Shown: in pieces, positions 1-9,605 of the stretch
How the letters are laid out: each line of letters opens with the position of its first letter
Numbering within the stretch: the first letter of the stretch is position 1
Source of the DNA: Marivirga lumbricoides
Lineage (GTDB): Bacteria; Bacteroidota; Bacteroidia; Cytophagales; Cyclobacteriaceae
Direction of reading: 5' to 3'
Assembly: GCF_014636295.1 (NCBI RefSeq)
Contig: NZ_BMEC01000012.1
Location: 170,726 to 234,725, forward strand
Length of the DNA: 64,000 nt
Notes under the pieces: model-generated
The model's database searches: none
What the model was told of the DNA's origin: nothing
The model's input: only the letters and a program-made list of their open reading frames with translations
Position numbers and translations under genes: made by a program

Positions 1-879
1 CTTTCCATTGAAAATTACAGAGTAGGAAGGTTGAATGATAGTATTAAATCAACTTCAGTTCTTTTCTTTAGTAAAGAACATAATCAATGGATTGAACTGG
101 CAAAATACAGAGATCCTGAAGAGGCCGAAGCTTCAGTATTACTTCATTGTGCACTTTTTAAGGAGCTAAATATTAAAAGCGAAGGCATTCATCTATTGGA
201 GCATATATTGCTCCGGCCAACTGCTGAAGAAAAGAAATTTGGTATCTATATTTTGGATCAGAGTGGAAATAGAATGCTTGGGTCTGACAAAACCTTTACT
301 TTTCAGGAGAGGGTAAAAATTACCGGGCAGCTTCAAACTTATTTAAAGGAATTTGATAAATATTCAGTTGAAATAACTTCTTCAAAAGATTTTGAAATTC
401 AATTAAGTATTGAGGAGCTGGACTTGAAGTTTGTAAGTATTCATGCAGATGAGTCTGTTGAAGCTACACATGAGGCATTGGAAAAACTATATGAATTTCT
501 CATTGATAAACGTAATATAGTCGATTACAACCATAAAATAGGCTTTTTTATCAAGAACAGTGAAGAAAGCCCTCGCATTCCTGAGAATTTCTACTCATAC
601 AGGATGAGTGTTTTCTTTCCTGATTGGACAGCCCGTTTCGACAATCCGGAATTTAAATCAATCGCAGAAGAAGTAGTTTTTAAACAACAGCCTGCATCAG
701 TTGCATTAAGCACGCACTGGTTAGATATTAGTAAAATGCAGGAACTTGAAGAAAAATATTTCCGGTGGGCAGATTTAAAACAAAAGAGAACTAAAGAAAG
801 CGAGAATGAAGAGAAGTTTCAACAGGCAGTAGATGAATTGACCCGCTTTATATTTCAATTTTACCATATGGACGCATAA
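1..879 (+). CDS. Contractile injection system baseplate protein, C-terminal part (5' end outside window)
   Basis: The frame is open from base 1, so this is the last 292 codons of a longer gene; the first start-like codon is a TTG at 31. The fragment carries the signature LLEHILLRP near its start and, towards the end, FPDWTARF followed by a segment ending in ALSTHWLDI. I associate these with large baseplate-wedge proteins of Bacteroidota eCIS (Afp11/Afp12-like), which attach to the baseplate hub and connect to fibres. There is no signal peptide in the visible part. The gene ends 9 bp before the tape-measure-like gene, which supports an operon. The family call rests on remembered motifs and gene order; a phage-tail-like origin is equally consistent. 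Confidence 0.6.
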   Translation, partial: LSIENYRVGRLNDSIKSTSVLFFSKEHNQWIELAKYRDPEEAEASVLLHCALFKELNIKSEGIHLLEHILLRPTAEEKKFGIYILDQSGNRMLGSDKTFTFQERVKITGQLQTYLKEFDKYSVEITSSKDFEIQLSIEELDLKFVSIHADESVEATHEALEKLYEFLIDKRNIVDYNHKIGFFIKNSEESPRIPENFYSYRMSVFFPDWTARFDNPEFKSIAEEVVFKQQPASVALSTHWLDISKMQELEEKYFRWADLKQKRTKESENEEKFQQAVDELTRFIFQFYHMDA

Positions 880-888
880 CACTGTGGT

Positions 889-3642
889 ATGGCTAGTTTG
901 CATCAGATCAGGAATCTATCTTTTGAAATTGAGACAAATTCAGAAGCATCCGCTAAAGAAGATATTCAAACTTTAGAAAATCTGATTAAAAGAAGATTAC
1001 TATCAACTATTGAAAAGGTTTTTGATGAAATAGCCTTAGAGGATGCTTCTCTAAGAATTAATGCATTAACACTAGACTTAGGAGATATTGATATTTATCA
1101 GATGGATTCAGAAGTTGAGTATAAGTTAAGGCATGCACTTTTTCAGCAATTAACAGAAATTGTAGAAGCTAAGCCTGAAGTAATGGATCAGTTTCAGGCA
1201 ACTCTTGAACCCGAAATAAAAAAAACTGAAGATTGGCTGCAAGTCTATCTTACTACTGGTTTAATTCCTTGGTGGAAGCAGGTTCATCAGCTTACCAAAC
1301 AGGATATTACGGAAGAAATATACCGATTTTTTGAGGCTTCACCAGATCAGTTCAGGCAATTCATCCTCAAAAACATCTCACTACCTCAAGTATTACAGCG
1401 CTTGTTGGTCTATACAGACTATTCATTTCTGGAAAAAGTAACAAAGATTAATGTTGCTACACTGGAACAAATAGTAGTGGCTACCTTCAATCTTATTGAT
1501 CAAAACTTAGAAGCACCCCAACCCAGTTATTCACAGCTCTTTTCATCAGTAATTGAACGATTCATCTCATCTCCTGTAACATCAGGAAACAAGGAGGGAA
1601 TTGCTTCAATGGCTATTACAGAAGTTATTTCACAAATCAGCAGACTAAAACAACTTACGGAAGAGGAAGTTATTTTGTACTTATTTTGGATTACAAGCCA
1701 AGCGATTAATCCGCTGCCGGATTTACAGCAAACCATTTTAAACCGGTTTAAAACAACCAGGTATTCGAAGGAAAGCTTAGTGGTTTTAAGTGAAAAGACA
1801 GCCTTTTTAAGCGGTAAGAAAATATGGTTGTTTGACAGACTGATTAATGAAAGTGATTTTAAAGTATTATCGCAGCAGAAAGCGTTCAGGATGAATTTCA
1901 TCAGAACACTATCAAATGAGCAGAAGCAGATAGTATGGAAAGTAGTTTTTTCACAGGAAAAGCAAATACTTATACAGACAATAAATGAGTGGGCTGTTTT
2001 TTTACAGACTAGCCTCAATTTAAGTAAAAATGCACAGCAAAAATTAGATGTTTTCACTCAGGATTTGTTAATCCTTCAGTTAGGCAAGCAGTGGAAAAGT
2101 GATGACCAGCAGGAGCTGTTAAAAGAAGTATTTCTCTTTGTCACTGATGTAATTGCAGAAATTCCATTGGAGGTTATCACAACAATCAAATTGCAAGAAA
2201 TATCTAATCATAGGCAAATCTCTACGGAAGGCAATAAACAGTGGGAAAAGATTACTACCGAATTATTGCAGGTTTTCGAAGAAGAAGAGTCAAGAAGAAA
2301 TCCAAATACCAAAGCAGACAATTGGGCAGAAGAAGCAATACAATTCTTATTAAAAGGAAGGTCTGCATTTGCAAGGTCAGTAAGTGGGGCCACTTTTAAG
2401 CAAAAAGTAGCTGAAGCTATATCTTACTTTCTGGGTGGAGCTAAACCAGAAGAAACCTGGAAGGATAGAGATTATTACCAATCAGTTGTAAGAAAACAGG
2501 TCAACAATTTATCTGTACTTGAAATTAACCTTATTTTAGAAAGGTTAAAACAACTAGCAATACCTGAAAGTGAGAAAAGTGACTTGAAGAAGTTCATGTT
2601 TAGTCAGCATTCTATAGCTGAAGTTATTCTTTCCGACCGGATAATTGATGCCATATTATGGTTGAAAGCAGACAGTAACTTTACTTTCGCCATTCAGTAC
2701 CTATCGAAATTTGACAAACTTCCACTTCAGATTAATCTTGATCCTGAGATATTCATCAGGTTAGCTACGCTCCTCTTTCCTGAAAAAATTAAAAGTGCTG
2801 TAAAAATACTGGATATTGTCGCTATCAATCAGCTAACTTCTCTGTTGCAAAAGGCTTCAGCATCTTCTATTTCAAAACAAGAACTAAGGTCCCTGGAAAT
2901 GACAATTAAAACTATTTCTTCGAGCATGGACATTCCTGCTGAAGCCAAATCAATTACAGAAAGCAGTCTCCTGAGAGCGGCTCAGGAAATTTATACTGCC
3001 ATAGAACAGCAATTAGTCAAAGAGCTAAAAGAGAGTGAAGAGATCCGAAAAAAAGACGAAACTCAGAAAACAAAGAAGAGAAGTGATATTTTAAAGTTAG
3101 ATGAAGAATTAGAAAAACTAGCCCAAAAAGAGTTAGAGAATTCTCTGTATGTACAAAATGCCGGTATAGTGTTATTGGCTCCCTACTTGCCCAGAATATT
3201 TGAAAGATTGGCTTTGCTCAATGAAGAAGGCATTTTTAAAAATGATGAAAGTAAAATAAAAGCGGTTGAAGTAATTCATTTTCTCACATTTGGTACAGAA
3301 GAGATGATGGAATATACAACTATTCTCAACAAGCTAATGGTTGCAATGCCTGTAAGCACGCCACTTGAAACAAAAATCAGCCTTAACACTGAGGACAAAG
3401 CACTATGCGAAAGCTTGCTAAAAGGAGTACTTCAAAACTGGCCTTCTTTAAAAAGCAGCTCTATTGATAACCTGAGAGGAACTTTTTTAATAAGAGAGGG
3501 CAAACTGACCAGTCATGAAGACAAATACTTGTTAAAAGTAGAAGAAAAAGGTTTTGACATGCTGATTGATAAAGTACCATGGTCATTCAAACTGGTAAAA
3601 TATAAGTGGATGAAAAAGCCAATTTTTGTGGAATGGCGGTAA
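889..3642 (+). CDS. Contractile injection system tape measure-type protein (Afp14-like)
   Basis: A 917-residue soluble protein. It opens with HQIRNLSFEIET and a segment ending LTLDLGDI, and closes with a conserved block beginning VQNAGIVLLAPYLPRIFERL and ending at PWSFKLVKYKWM. I recognise this pair of ends from proteins annotated as the eCIS tape measure protein (CIS_TMP, Afp14-like), which sets tube length. The middle is long, helical and poorly conserved; a charged stretch rich in K and E near residues 705-745 may be coiled coil. It has no signal peptide or membrane helix. It starts 9 bp after the baseplate gene and is followed at 10 bp by the ATPase gene, the order known from Afp14-Afp15. 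Start ATG at 889. Confidence 0.75.
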   Translation: MASLHQIRNLSFEIETNSEASAKEDIQTLENLIKRRLLSTIEKVFDEIALEDASLRINALTLDLGDIDIYQMDSEVEYKLRHALFQQLTEIVEAKPEVMDQFQATLEPEIKKTEDWLQVYLTTGLIPWWKQVHQLTKQDITEEIYRFFEASPDQFRQFILKNISLPQVLQRLLVYTDYSFLEKVTKINVATLEQIVVATFNLIDQNLEAPQPSYSQLFSSVIERFISSPVTSGNKEGIASMAITEVISQISRLKQLTEEEVILYLFWITSQAINPLPDLQQTILNRFKTTRYSKESLVVLSEKTAFLSGKKIWLFDRLINESDFKVLSQQKAFRMNFIRTLSNEQKQIVWKVVFSQEKQILIQTINEWAVFLQTSLNLSKNAQQKLDVFTQDLLILQLGKQWKSDDQQELLKEVFLFVTDVIAEIPLEVITTIKLQEISNHRQISTEGNKQWEKITTELLQVFEEEESRRNPNTKADNWAEEAIQFLLKGRSAFARSVSGATFKQKVAEAISYFLGGAKPEETWKDRDYYQSVVRKQVNNLSVLEINLILERLKQLAIPESEKSDLKKFMFSQHSIAEVILSDRIIDAILWLKADSNFTFAIQYLSKFDKLPLQINLDPEIFIRLATLLFPEKIKSAVKILDIVAINQLTSLLQKASASSISKQELRSLEMTIKTISSSMDIPAEAKSITESSLLRAAQEIYTAIEQQLVKELKESEEIRKKDETQKTKKRSDILKLDEELEKLAQKELENSLYVQNAGIVLLAPYLPRIFERLALLNEEGIFKNDESKIKAVEVIHFLTFGTEEMMEYTTILNKLMVAMPVSTPLETKISLNTEDKALCESLLKGVLQNWPSLKSSSIDNLRGTFLIREGKLTSHEDKYLLKVEEKGFDMLIDKVPWSFKLVKYKWMKKPIFVEWR

Positions 3643-3652
3643 AAAATTGAAT

Positions 3653-4993
3653 ATGATAAAAGAGAAGGAAATAAAGCAGACAATAAAATCTCCTTTCATC
3701 AGGCTACTTGAAAAGGAAATTGATTGGATTGAAAAATGCATTACAGTCAGAATGGCTTCCGCTGACCCTGCACTTCCCCTGGAAGATGCAGGCCTACCGC
3801 CTGCCCCGAAACTACCTGATGAGGATCACCTTTATATTGATTTCATCAAACATCATCAATTAAGTGATGAGGAGAGGCTGATTCTGTTATTATCCTTACT
3901 TCCGCATATAAAACCCGCATCATTTTCTTATTTTCTGGATGAAGGTGACACTAAAAAATCAGGTTTAATTACCTCCTCTACCAAAGCTCAACTATTGCCA
4001 ACGGCAGAAACAGCGCTCTTTCTGGTTAGTGGCTCTGATCTTAGTAAAAGGTTAGCAATAGCTGAATTATTCGACTCTAACCATGTGTTCTTCAAAAAAG
4101 GAGTACTTGATATATTATCCAAAAACGACAGTGGCTCTCAGTATGATGGAGAATTAAAAATGAATCAGGATTATGTTGAAAGCTTCCTATACAATAAAGT
4201 AAGAAGGCCACGCTACAGCAGTGATTTTCCAGCTCATCTGTTAGAAACAAAGCTTAGCTGGGATGACCTTGTGCTAAACCCTTCTACTGATGAAAAGTTG
4301 GCCGAATTAAAGGATGCACTATTATACAAAGACCAACTTTCCGAAGAATGGGGATTAGGAGCTCATTTAAAGCCTGGCTACAGAGCAATATTTTACGGGC
4401 CATCTGGTACTGGAAAGTCTTTAACTGCTACACTTTTAGGTAAAATGCTGGATAGAGATGTTTACCGTGTTGATTTATCGGCCATCATCTCTAAATATAT
4501 CGGAGAGACAGAGGAAAACCTGAGAAAGCTTCTCTCAAAATCAGAAGACAAGGGTTATATTCTTTTCTTTGATGAAGGAGATGCGCTTTTTGGTTCCAGA
4601 TCTGACGATGTGCAGAATAGTAACGATCAGCATCAAAATCAGTTAATTGCTTATCTTTTACAGGCTATAGAAAATTTTAATGGCATCATTATTTTGGCCA
4701 CCAACATGAAGCATAACATGGACAGTGCCTTCTCCAGACGCTTTCAATCCTCTATTTTCTTTGGCCCACCTAAACCGGAGCAGGGACTTGAACTATGGAC
4801 TCGCTTATGGCCTGAGCAATTAAAGAAAGAGCCTAGTCTTGATTTTAAACTTTTAGCTAGTTCTAAACCTTTTACTGCAGCTACCATTGTACAAATTGTG
4901 CATAACCTGGCACTTCAGGCCATCCGCAAAAATAAATACTCTGTGGGAATGGCTGATATTAAACGAATTGTAGAAGAGCTTCAACGGAAATAA
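3653..4993 (+). CDS. AAA+ ATPase of the contractile injection system (Afp15-like)
   Basis: An AAA+ ATPase of 446 residues. Walker A (GPSGTGKS) lies near residue 247, Walker B (ILFFDEGDALF) near 302, and a sensor/arginine-finger region (SAFSRRFQSS) near 363. The N-terminal 200 residues form a family-specific domain. In eCIS the Afp15-type ATPase is needed for particle assembly, although its step is unclear. I chose the ATG at 3653, which gives a 10-bp gap to the upstream gene; the frame is open back to a TTG at 3626 that would overlap it. The stop lies 3 bp before the next ATG, so the genes are almost surely co-transcribed. The AAA+ assignment is certain; the eCIS role follows from context. 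Confidence 0.85.
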   Translation: MIKEKEIKQTIKSPFIRLLEKEIDWIEKCITVRMASADPALPLEDAGLPPAPKLPDEDHLYIDFIKHHQLSDEERLILLLSLLPHIKPASFSYFLDEGDTKKSGLITSSTKAQLLPTAETALFLVSGSDLSKRLAIAELFDSNHVFFKKGVLDILSKNDSGSQYDGELKMNQDYVESFLYNKVRRPRYSSDFPAHLLETKLSWDDLVLNPSTDEKLAELKDALLYKDQLSEEWGLGAHLKPGYRAIFYGPSGTGKSLTATLLGKMLDRDVYRVDLSAIISKYIGETEENLRKLLSKSEDKGYILFFDEGDALFGSRSDDVQNSNDQHQNQLIAYLLQAIENFNGIIILATNMKHNMDSAFSRRFQSSIFFGPPKPEQGLELWTRLWPEQLKKEPSLDFKLLASSKPFTAATIVQIVHNLALQAIRKNKYSVGMADIKRIVEELQRK

Positions 4994-4996
4994 TGT

Positions 4997-7672
4997 ATGG
5001 CCACACCTTATCAAACCACACGAAAAGCCAACGCTGAAAATTCGACAGATACTGCTCAAAGCACAGGGTACCAGGATGCTTATCAGGAAAATGAGAGCTA
5101 TGGATATAGTGAAACAACTCAAAGCAAAAACCAAGGATCCACCACATCTGCAAATTATTATGCAGTAGCTAATCATGACAACGAACTATACAATTGGCTT
5201 TATCAGGTTCCTAACCCTACCTCCTTTCAGGATGGAATAGTTAACCTACAGCAATATAATGATCAAGGTGAACTGAAAATGTTCCCATTTGTGGTAGTTG
5301 ATAATAGTGCACACCCCTGGGTAAAGGTGTATATTACTATCAACGACACCAAGAGGTTTGGCTATATCCATGCGGACATAGCCTTACAAATGTTAGATGA
5401 GGTGGTTGTAAATAATCACAATATCAGTAATCAACCTTCCGTGGTAAAAGCTGAAGATGGTGCAAATATTTATAGGACACCAGGTGGAGAAAAACTTCAA
5501 AAAGAACCGCTTACTTTTAATGAAGAGGTTTTTGTTATATCAGTTGATGAATATGACTGGGCGCATGTAAAATATAAAGGACAGGAAGGTTATATAAACA
5601 TCACACGCTTAAATACAGGGATTCCTATGCCTGGCACAGGTTCCAAATTATATAAAATTAAGAAAGGAGATACGCTTGAAAGCATAATTAATAGCAAGTT
5701 CAAATTACAGGAAGGTGAGGACAGAAGGTTTTATGCCAATGTGCTCATGCACATTAATAACCCCGGAAATAGAGACAACAGAGGCATATTTATTAATGAG
5801 GACTTTGATTTCTTTGGGGGCATCACTCCTTCTTATGATCGATTCCATGTAAAGGAAAATTTCCTGATCTGGATTCCGCAGAAAGCTTATGCAGATGCTT
5901 TAAAAGGAAGTATTAACTCAGGATCCTACAGAGAAGAAATTAAAAGAAAGATCAGCAGCTTTGGAGAAATTATCAGCACTGTGGTGGATGAATATTGGCC
6001 TGTAAACTGGGGGGCATTTTACGGGTCTGAGATAGGAGCCACTTTTGCTTACCCTGTAGGAGTGGATTCACAGGTTGAAACCTACTTCTTTAGAAAAGAT
6101 GAGAATACTATTGCATTAAAAAAATACGACAGGTTGGCCTTAGGCTTAGACACAGGGGTAAGTGCAGGATTTTATATCGGAGGGAAGAACTCTAAAAAAG
6201 GATCAGCCGGGTTAGGTGCTCAGGCGGGTGCCAATGCTGAAGTAAAAGGAGCTGTTTACGGGATGGCAGAATATGAATTTCCTATTAAAGATGATGATGC
6301 TATTTTGAGTGCCTTAATGGCAATTTTAAAAGGAGATAGCACTGCAGTTAACCTTGCCACATTATTTCTGGATGCTTTAGGAGGAATGCAATTGAATCCT
6401 TCCCATTATATGACTAAAGGTAAACTGGCTTTAGGTGTTGAAGCACAGGTAAATGCAAGTGCTTCCATAGGAGCAAAAAAAGCAGGCACAGACAACCGGA
6501 CGGAATCATACACCCACAAAGGAAGTAATGCCTCAGATAAACAAGCTGATAATTACGGAGGTACTGCTTTGGAAATGATAGACCCTCTGAATAAAAAGGT
6601 TAAATTAAAAGACTTTGCTCTTAAATACTTAAATATTGGTGCTGAAGCATTGTTAAAAATTAACCCTAAAATAGGAGTAGAATTTTCCCGAAAACTAAAG
6701 CATGAGGGTGAAGTGGTCTCTGTAAGTGAGCAGACCATGGACATATTTATTGAGATGGGAACTCAGGCTAAGTTGCAGGCTAATTTATCTGTTTTAGGAA
6801 AATTAGGGCCCGTTTTTGACAGAGGTATGGGTTTAAAAATGAGCTTTACAGCCAAATCAGGAGAAGAATGGTCAGCCCCAACATTTAGCTTATACACTAT
6901 GAGTGGAGAGCTTGACTATTATGATGGCGGAGGTGCTTCGCAAGCCGAGTTAGATTTGGGTAGTGATATAAAATCAGTTGGTGATACCTTAAAAAATATA
7001 AAAGATGCTGACTTTATTAGTTTGGTAAAGGACATCAAATTTACTAAACGCGCAGTAATAGCCGGCTTTATGAGCAGATCGGCCAGGATAGCAAAGACTA
7101 AATCTGATGAGCAAAAACACTCTCAAAAAGCAGACTACAATAACTTCCTGCTCACTTCAGAGGCATATTTGGATGTGGTGGTAGATTTGGGGAAAGTAGA
7201 AGAACAAGTTTTAAGCGACATAAAAGATTTAGTTAAGGAGTCATTTGCTGGAGATTCCATTTCAGAACGTTTTTTAAATGGTTTAAAAACTATCATCGAT
7301 TGGAGTAAAGGAACATTAGAGTCTATAAGAGGAAATGGTAGTCTCCCAACAAATCAACTATTTATGAAATTTACTTCTTTATTAAATAAAGCTATTCAGT
7401 CAGACATTTTTCCTTCGGTTATATTCCATGCGCGTATTGGAGCTGGTTTTGCAGCCGGGGCTAATTTAGCCTTAGGAGCTAAAGTTAAACTTTCTGGCAG
7501 TATTGCAGGCGGATTTGTATTTGAAATGGACGTAAAAGATTTGTTAAAAGATTTTATCAGAGGAGAAAAGACCCAAGACTTTATTGCTCAATTTAATCAG
7601 GACAACCCTACCATTAATAATGAAGTTGCTACTGAACTGGAAAATCAGTTTAGATCTTTAATTGATAGTTAG
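4997..7672 (+). CDS. Large SH3/LysM protein at the end of the eCIS operon, possible cargo
   Basis: An 891-residue protein without a signal peptide. Residues 1-60 are low-complexity (Q, S, Y, N rich). Two SH3-like segments follow at about 95-205, the second ending in GQEGYINITRL. A LysM-like segment begins at KLYKIKKGDTLESII (about 217-300). The remaining 550 residues are not recognised; they alternate glycine/alanine-rich strands (such as GLGAQAGANAEVKGAVYG) with helical parts. SH3b and LysM modules usually bind peptidoglycan. The gene follows the ATPase by 3 bp and is the last gene of the operon, where eCIS loci often keep cargo or accessory proteins. No catalytic motif was found, so effector, structural and self-protection roles all remain open. 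Confidence 0.55.
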   Translation: MATPYQTTRKANAENSTDTAQSTGYQDAYQENESYGYSETTQSKNQGSTTSANYYAVANHDNELYNWLYQVPNPTSFQDGIVNLQQYNDQGELKMFPFVVVDNSAHPWVKVYITINDTKRFGYIHADIALQMLDEVVVNNHNISNQPSVVKAEDGANIYRTPGGEKLQKEPLTFNEEVFVISVDEYDWAHVKYKGQEGYINITRLNTGIPMPGTGSKLYKIKKGDTLESIINSKFKLQEGEDRRFYANVLMHINNPGNRDNRGIFINEDFDFFGGITPSYDRFHVKENFLIWIPQKAYADALKGSINSGSYREEIKRKISSFGEIISTVVDEYWPVNWGAFYGSEIGATFAYPVGVDSQVETYFFRKDENTIALKKYDRLALGLDTGVSAGFYIGGKNSKKGSAGLGAQAGANAEVKGAVYGMAEYEFPIKDDDAILSALMAILKGDSTAVNLATLFLDALGGMQLNPSHYMTKGKLALGVEAQVNASASIGAKKAGTDNRTESYTHKGSNASDKQADNYGGTALEMIDPLNKKVKLKDFALKYLNIGAEALLKINPKIGVEFSRKLKHEGEVVSVSEQTMDIFIEMGTQAKLQANLSVLGKLGPVFDRGMGLKMSFTAKSGEEWSAPTFSLYTMSGELDYYDGGGASQAELDLGSDIKSVGDTLKNIKDADFISLVKDIKFTKRAVIAGFMSRSARIAKTKSDEQKHSQKADYNNFLLTSEAYLDVVVDLGKVEEQVLSDIKDLVKESFAGDSISERFLNGLKTIIDWSKGTLESIRGNGSLPTNQLFMKFTSLLNKAIQSDIFPSVIFHARIGAGFAAGANLALGAKVKLSGSIAGGFVFEMDVKDLLKDFIRGEKTQDFIAQFNQDNPTINNEVATELENQFRSLIDS

Positions 7673-7688
7673 TAATTATTAAAACCTG

Positions 7689-9035
7689 CTATTTCTGAAT
7701 ATACTCATTTCCATGAATATCTACATAATAATAAATACCATCTTTTTTAACTTGAATCAAACCATCTTCTCCAAAAGCATCATCTGAAAACTCCTGGTAA
7801 ACTATTGGTAAAATTTCATTTCCCATATAATCAATAACTCCTTTTGTACTGGGGTCGGTACTAAAATCCAAAAGCTTAAGAAACTCATTTTGCTTTAAAT
7901 CAAAAAAAGAATCCAATTGATATTCCGATGAAAATAATATTTTCCCCTCTGCATTTATTAATTCAGTCGCTTGTTTTTCGTTAGGTCTTCTTGCTTTAAA
8001 CTGATTCTGATAATAATAGGTAATATATTCGTATTGAGGCTCAACTGTCCACTCTCCTTTGTCATTTATAATTCCCACCAATGTTTGACCTGTGCTGTCT
8101 TTTATACTGGCAACAGCATGCCCTTCATGAAATTGATCAATATTATGGAATGAAGAAGTCTCAAGCTCTTCCCCTGAGTTAATATTAATAAGCCCATATT
8201 TAAACTGCGGATATTCTCCTCTTGCTATAATTCCTACCTCTGGATGGCTATTAATTAGAAAGGCATACTGACTTAAATCCAAAACTTCCTCCCCTGTCGT
8301 GTTTATCAAGTAATTTCTATCACCATTTTGCACCCATGCTCTTCCGTATATAAACGTATTACTTTCATCAAAAGTCTCCTGAATAAATCGATGGAGATTT
8401 GTGTCTAAATAAAGATATCTCCCATTTTTTTTGCACCAGATGTGAGGAAAACCTCCATCTCTATTAATGTATTCTAACCTTTCATATTCAAATGGGAGGA
8501 TGATTTTTCCGGTGGCATCTACATAGCCCAATTTACCTTCCAGTCTGGCTAAATACCATCCTAATTCTTTTATATAGCCCATACGCTCAAAGCCAATAGG
8601 AATCACTTCATTACCCACGGTATCAATGATGCCCCATTGGCCACCCAATAATTGTACCTGCCAGTGGCCCGGATGGCCTGAAGGTGCCATACGCGTATAC
8701 TTAAAATCAGTAATATAATTTCCTTCCCTGTCAATCATGGCAATGGCTTCTTCTGCATTATTCAATACAGGCGCTCTGGTCCCGGAAAAAGGATAAGCCA
8801 TAGGCCATTGTGGCTCAATCACCATTTCACCAGCTTTGTTCACGTAGCCAAATAAGCTATCCTTGGTGCGAAAAGGAATTAATATATCATCTGCCAATTT
8901 AAAGGTATCTGCTAATGGTGAATCATGCTTTTTAGATGAATTCATGGTTAATGATGCTTTATTGGTTGAGTTTTGCTTTTGACATGCACTGGCGGCACAA
9001 AGGATTGAAATAAAAAAAAATAATAAGCTTCGCAT
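7689..9035 (-). CDS. WG-repeat lipoprotein
   Basis: A lipoprotein of 448 residues. The N-terminus MRSLLFFFISILCAASAC ends in a lipobox-like ASAC. The mature part holds repeated units of the WG (KWG) type, for example GYVNKAGEMVIEPQW, WGIIDTVGNEVIPI, GYVDATGKIILPFEYE and GIINDKGEWTVEPQYE. WG repeats form beta-rich surface domains, often outside the membrane, with unclear function. A start at 9062 would add nine residues, but a promoter-like TATTTTTG at 9067-9060 favours 9035. The gene converges on the eCIS operon with 16 bp between stop codons. No terminator is visible there, so read-through between the two is possible. Confidence 0.8.
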   Translation of the reverse strand: MRSLLFFFISILCAASACQKQNSTNKASLTMNSSKKHDSPLADTFKLADDILIPFRTKDSLFGYVNKAGEMVIEPQWPMAYPFSGTRAPVLNNAEEAIAMIDREGNYITDFKYTRMAPSGHPGHWQVQLLGGQWGIIDTVGNEVIPIGFERMGYIKELGWYLARLEGKLGYVDATGKIILPFEYERLEYINRDGGFPHIWCKKNGRYLYLDTNLHRFIQETFDESNTFIYGRAWVQNGDRNYLINTTGEEVLDLSQYAFLINSHPEVGIIARGEYPQFKYGLININSGEELETSSFHNIDQFHEGHAVASIKDSTGQTLVGIINDKGEWTVEPQYEYITYYYQNQFKARRPNEKQATELINAEGKILFSSEYQLDSFFDLKQNEFLKLLDFSTDPSTKGVIDYMGNEILPIVYQEFSDDAFGEDGLIQVKKDGIYYYVDIHGNEYIQK

Positions 9036-9059
9036 GGTTTGGCTCCAAATGTTCAGGGT

Positions 9060-9067
9060 CAAAAATA
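9060..9067 (-). promoter_or_regulatory. Candidate -7 element for the WG-repeat lipoprotein gene
   Basis: On the minus strand this reads TATTTTTG, a perfect match to the Bacteroidota -7 consensus TAnnTTTG. It lies about 25 bp upstream of the chosen start at 9035. A clear TTG at -33 was not found, so this is a sequence match only. Confidence 0.4.
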
Positions 9068-9200
9068 AAGGTTTATTTTAAGATTGAAAATAAGAAGCAG
9101 GCTTATTAAGTCTTATTGAATACCGCAAGAAGACAGCCCTAAAACTTCTCAACAGAATCCTGCTGGATTCGTATTCCTTATTAATAATTGATCAATAAAA

Positions 9201-9605
9201 ATGGGGAACAAAAAATCCGCTTATGTATTGGCACGCCTTCCTATAGGCTTTAGCTTTTTAGGACATGGAATTGTACGCTTACCAAAATTAGCCGCATTTG
9301 CTCAGGGAATGGCTGAATCATTTAATAACACTTTTTTACCTCCTGACCTAGTGCTTCTTTTTGCTTATGTACTTCCGGTGGTGGAACTTTTAATAGGTTT
9401 GTTACTCATTTCAGGCATAGCCATTCGGCAAACTACCATAGCAGGCGTACTATTGATCTGCCTTTTAATATTCGGATCAAGTTTGCAGGAAAATTGGTCA
9501 GCTGTAGCTACACAAATGTTCTACGGACTATATCTCTCCCTACTCCATTTGTTTAACAAAGAAAATAATTATTCACTTTTCAATAGTAAAAATAAAATTC
9601 AATGA
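9201..9605 (+). CDS. DoxX family membrane protein
   Basis: A 134-residue protein with four predicted membrane helices (about 10-28, 48-66, 74-92 and 98-116). It begins with the DoxX-type pattern ARLPIGFSFLGHGIVRLPK. DoxX proteins are small inner-membrane proteins, some linked to thiol redox balance, most uncharacterised. The last codon overlaps the start of the SDR gene (ATGA), so the two are translationally coupled and probably act in one small redox or detoxification unit. Confidence 0.8.
   Translation: MGNKKSAYVLARLPIGFSFLGHGIVRLPKLAAFAQGMAESFNNTFLPPDLVLLFAYVLPVVELLIGLLLISGIAIRQTTIAGVLLICLLIFGSSLQENWSAVATQMFYGLYLSLLHLFNKENNYSLFNSKNKIQ

Noticed and set aside
1527-2057. 176-codon minus-strand frame within the tape-measure-type gene
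   Set aside because: It is antisense to a well-supported gene, rich in Cys/Ser/Phe as expected of a shadow frame, and has no family.
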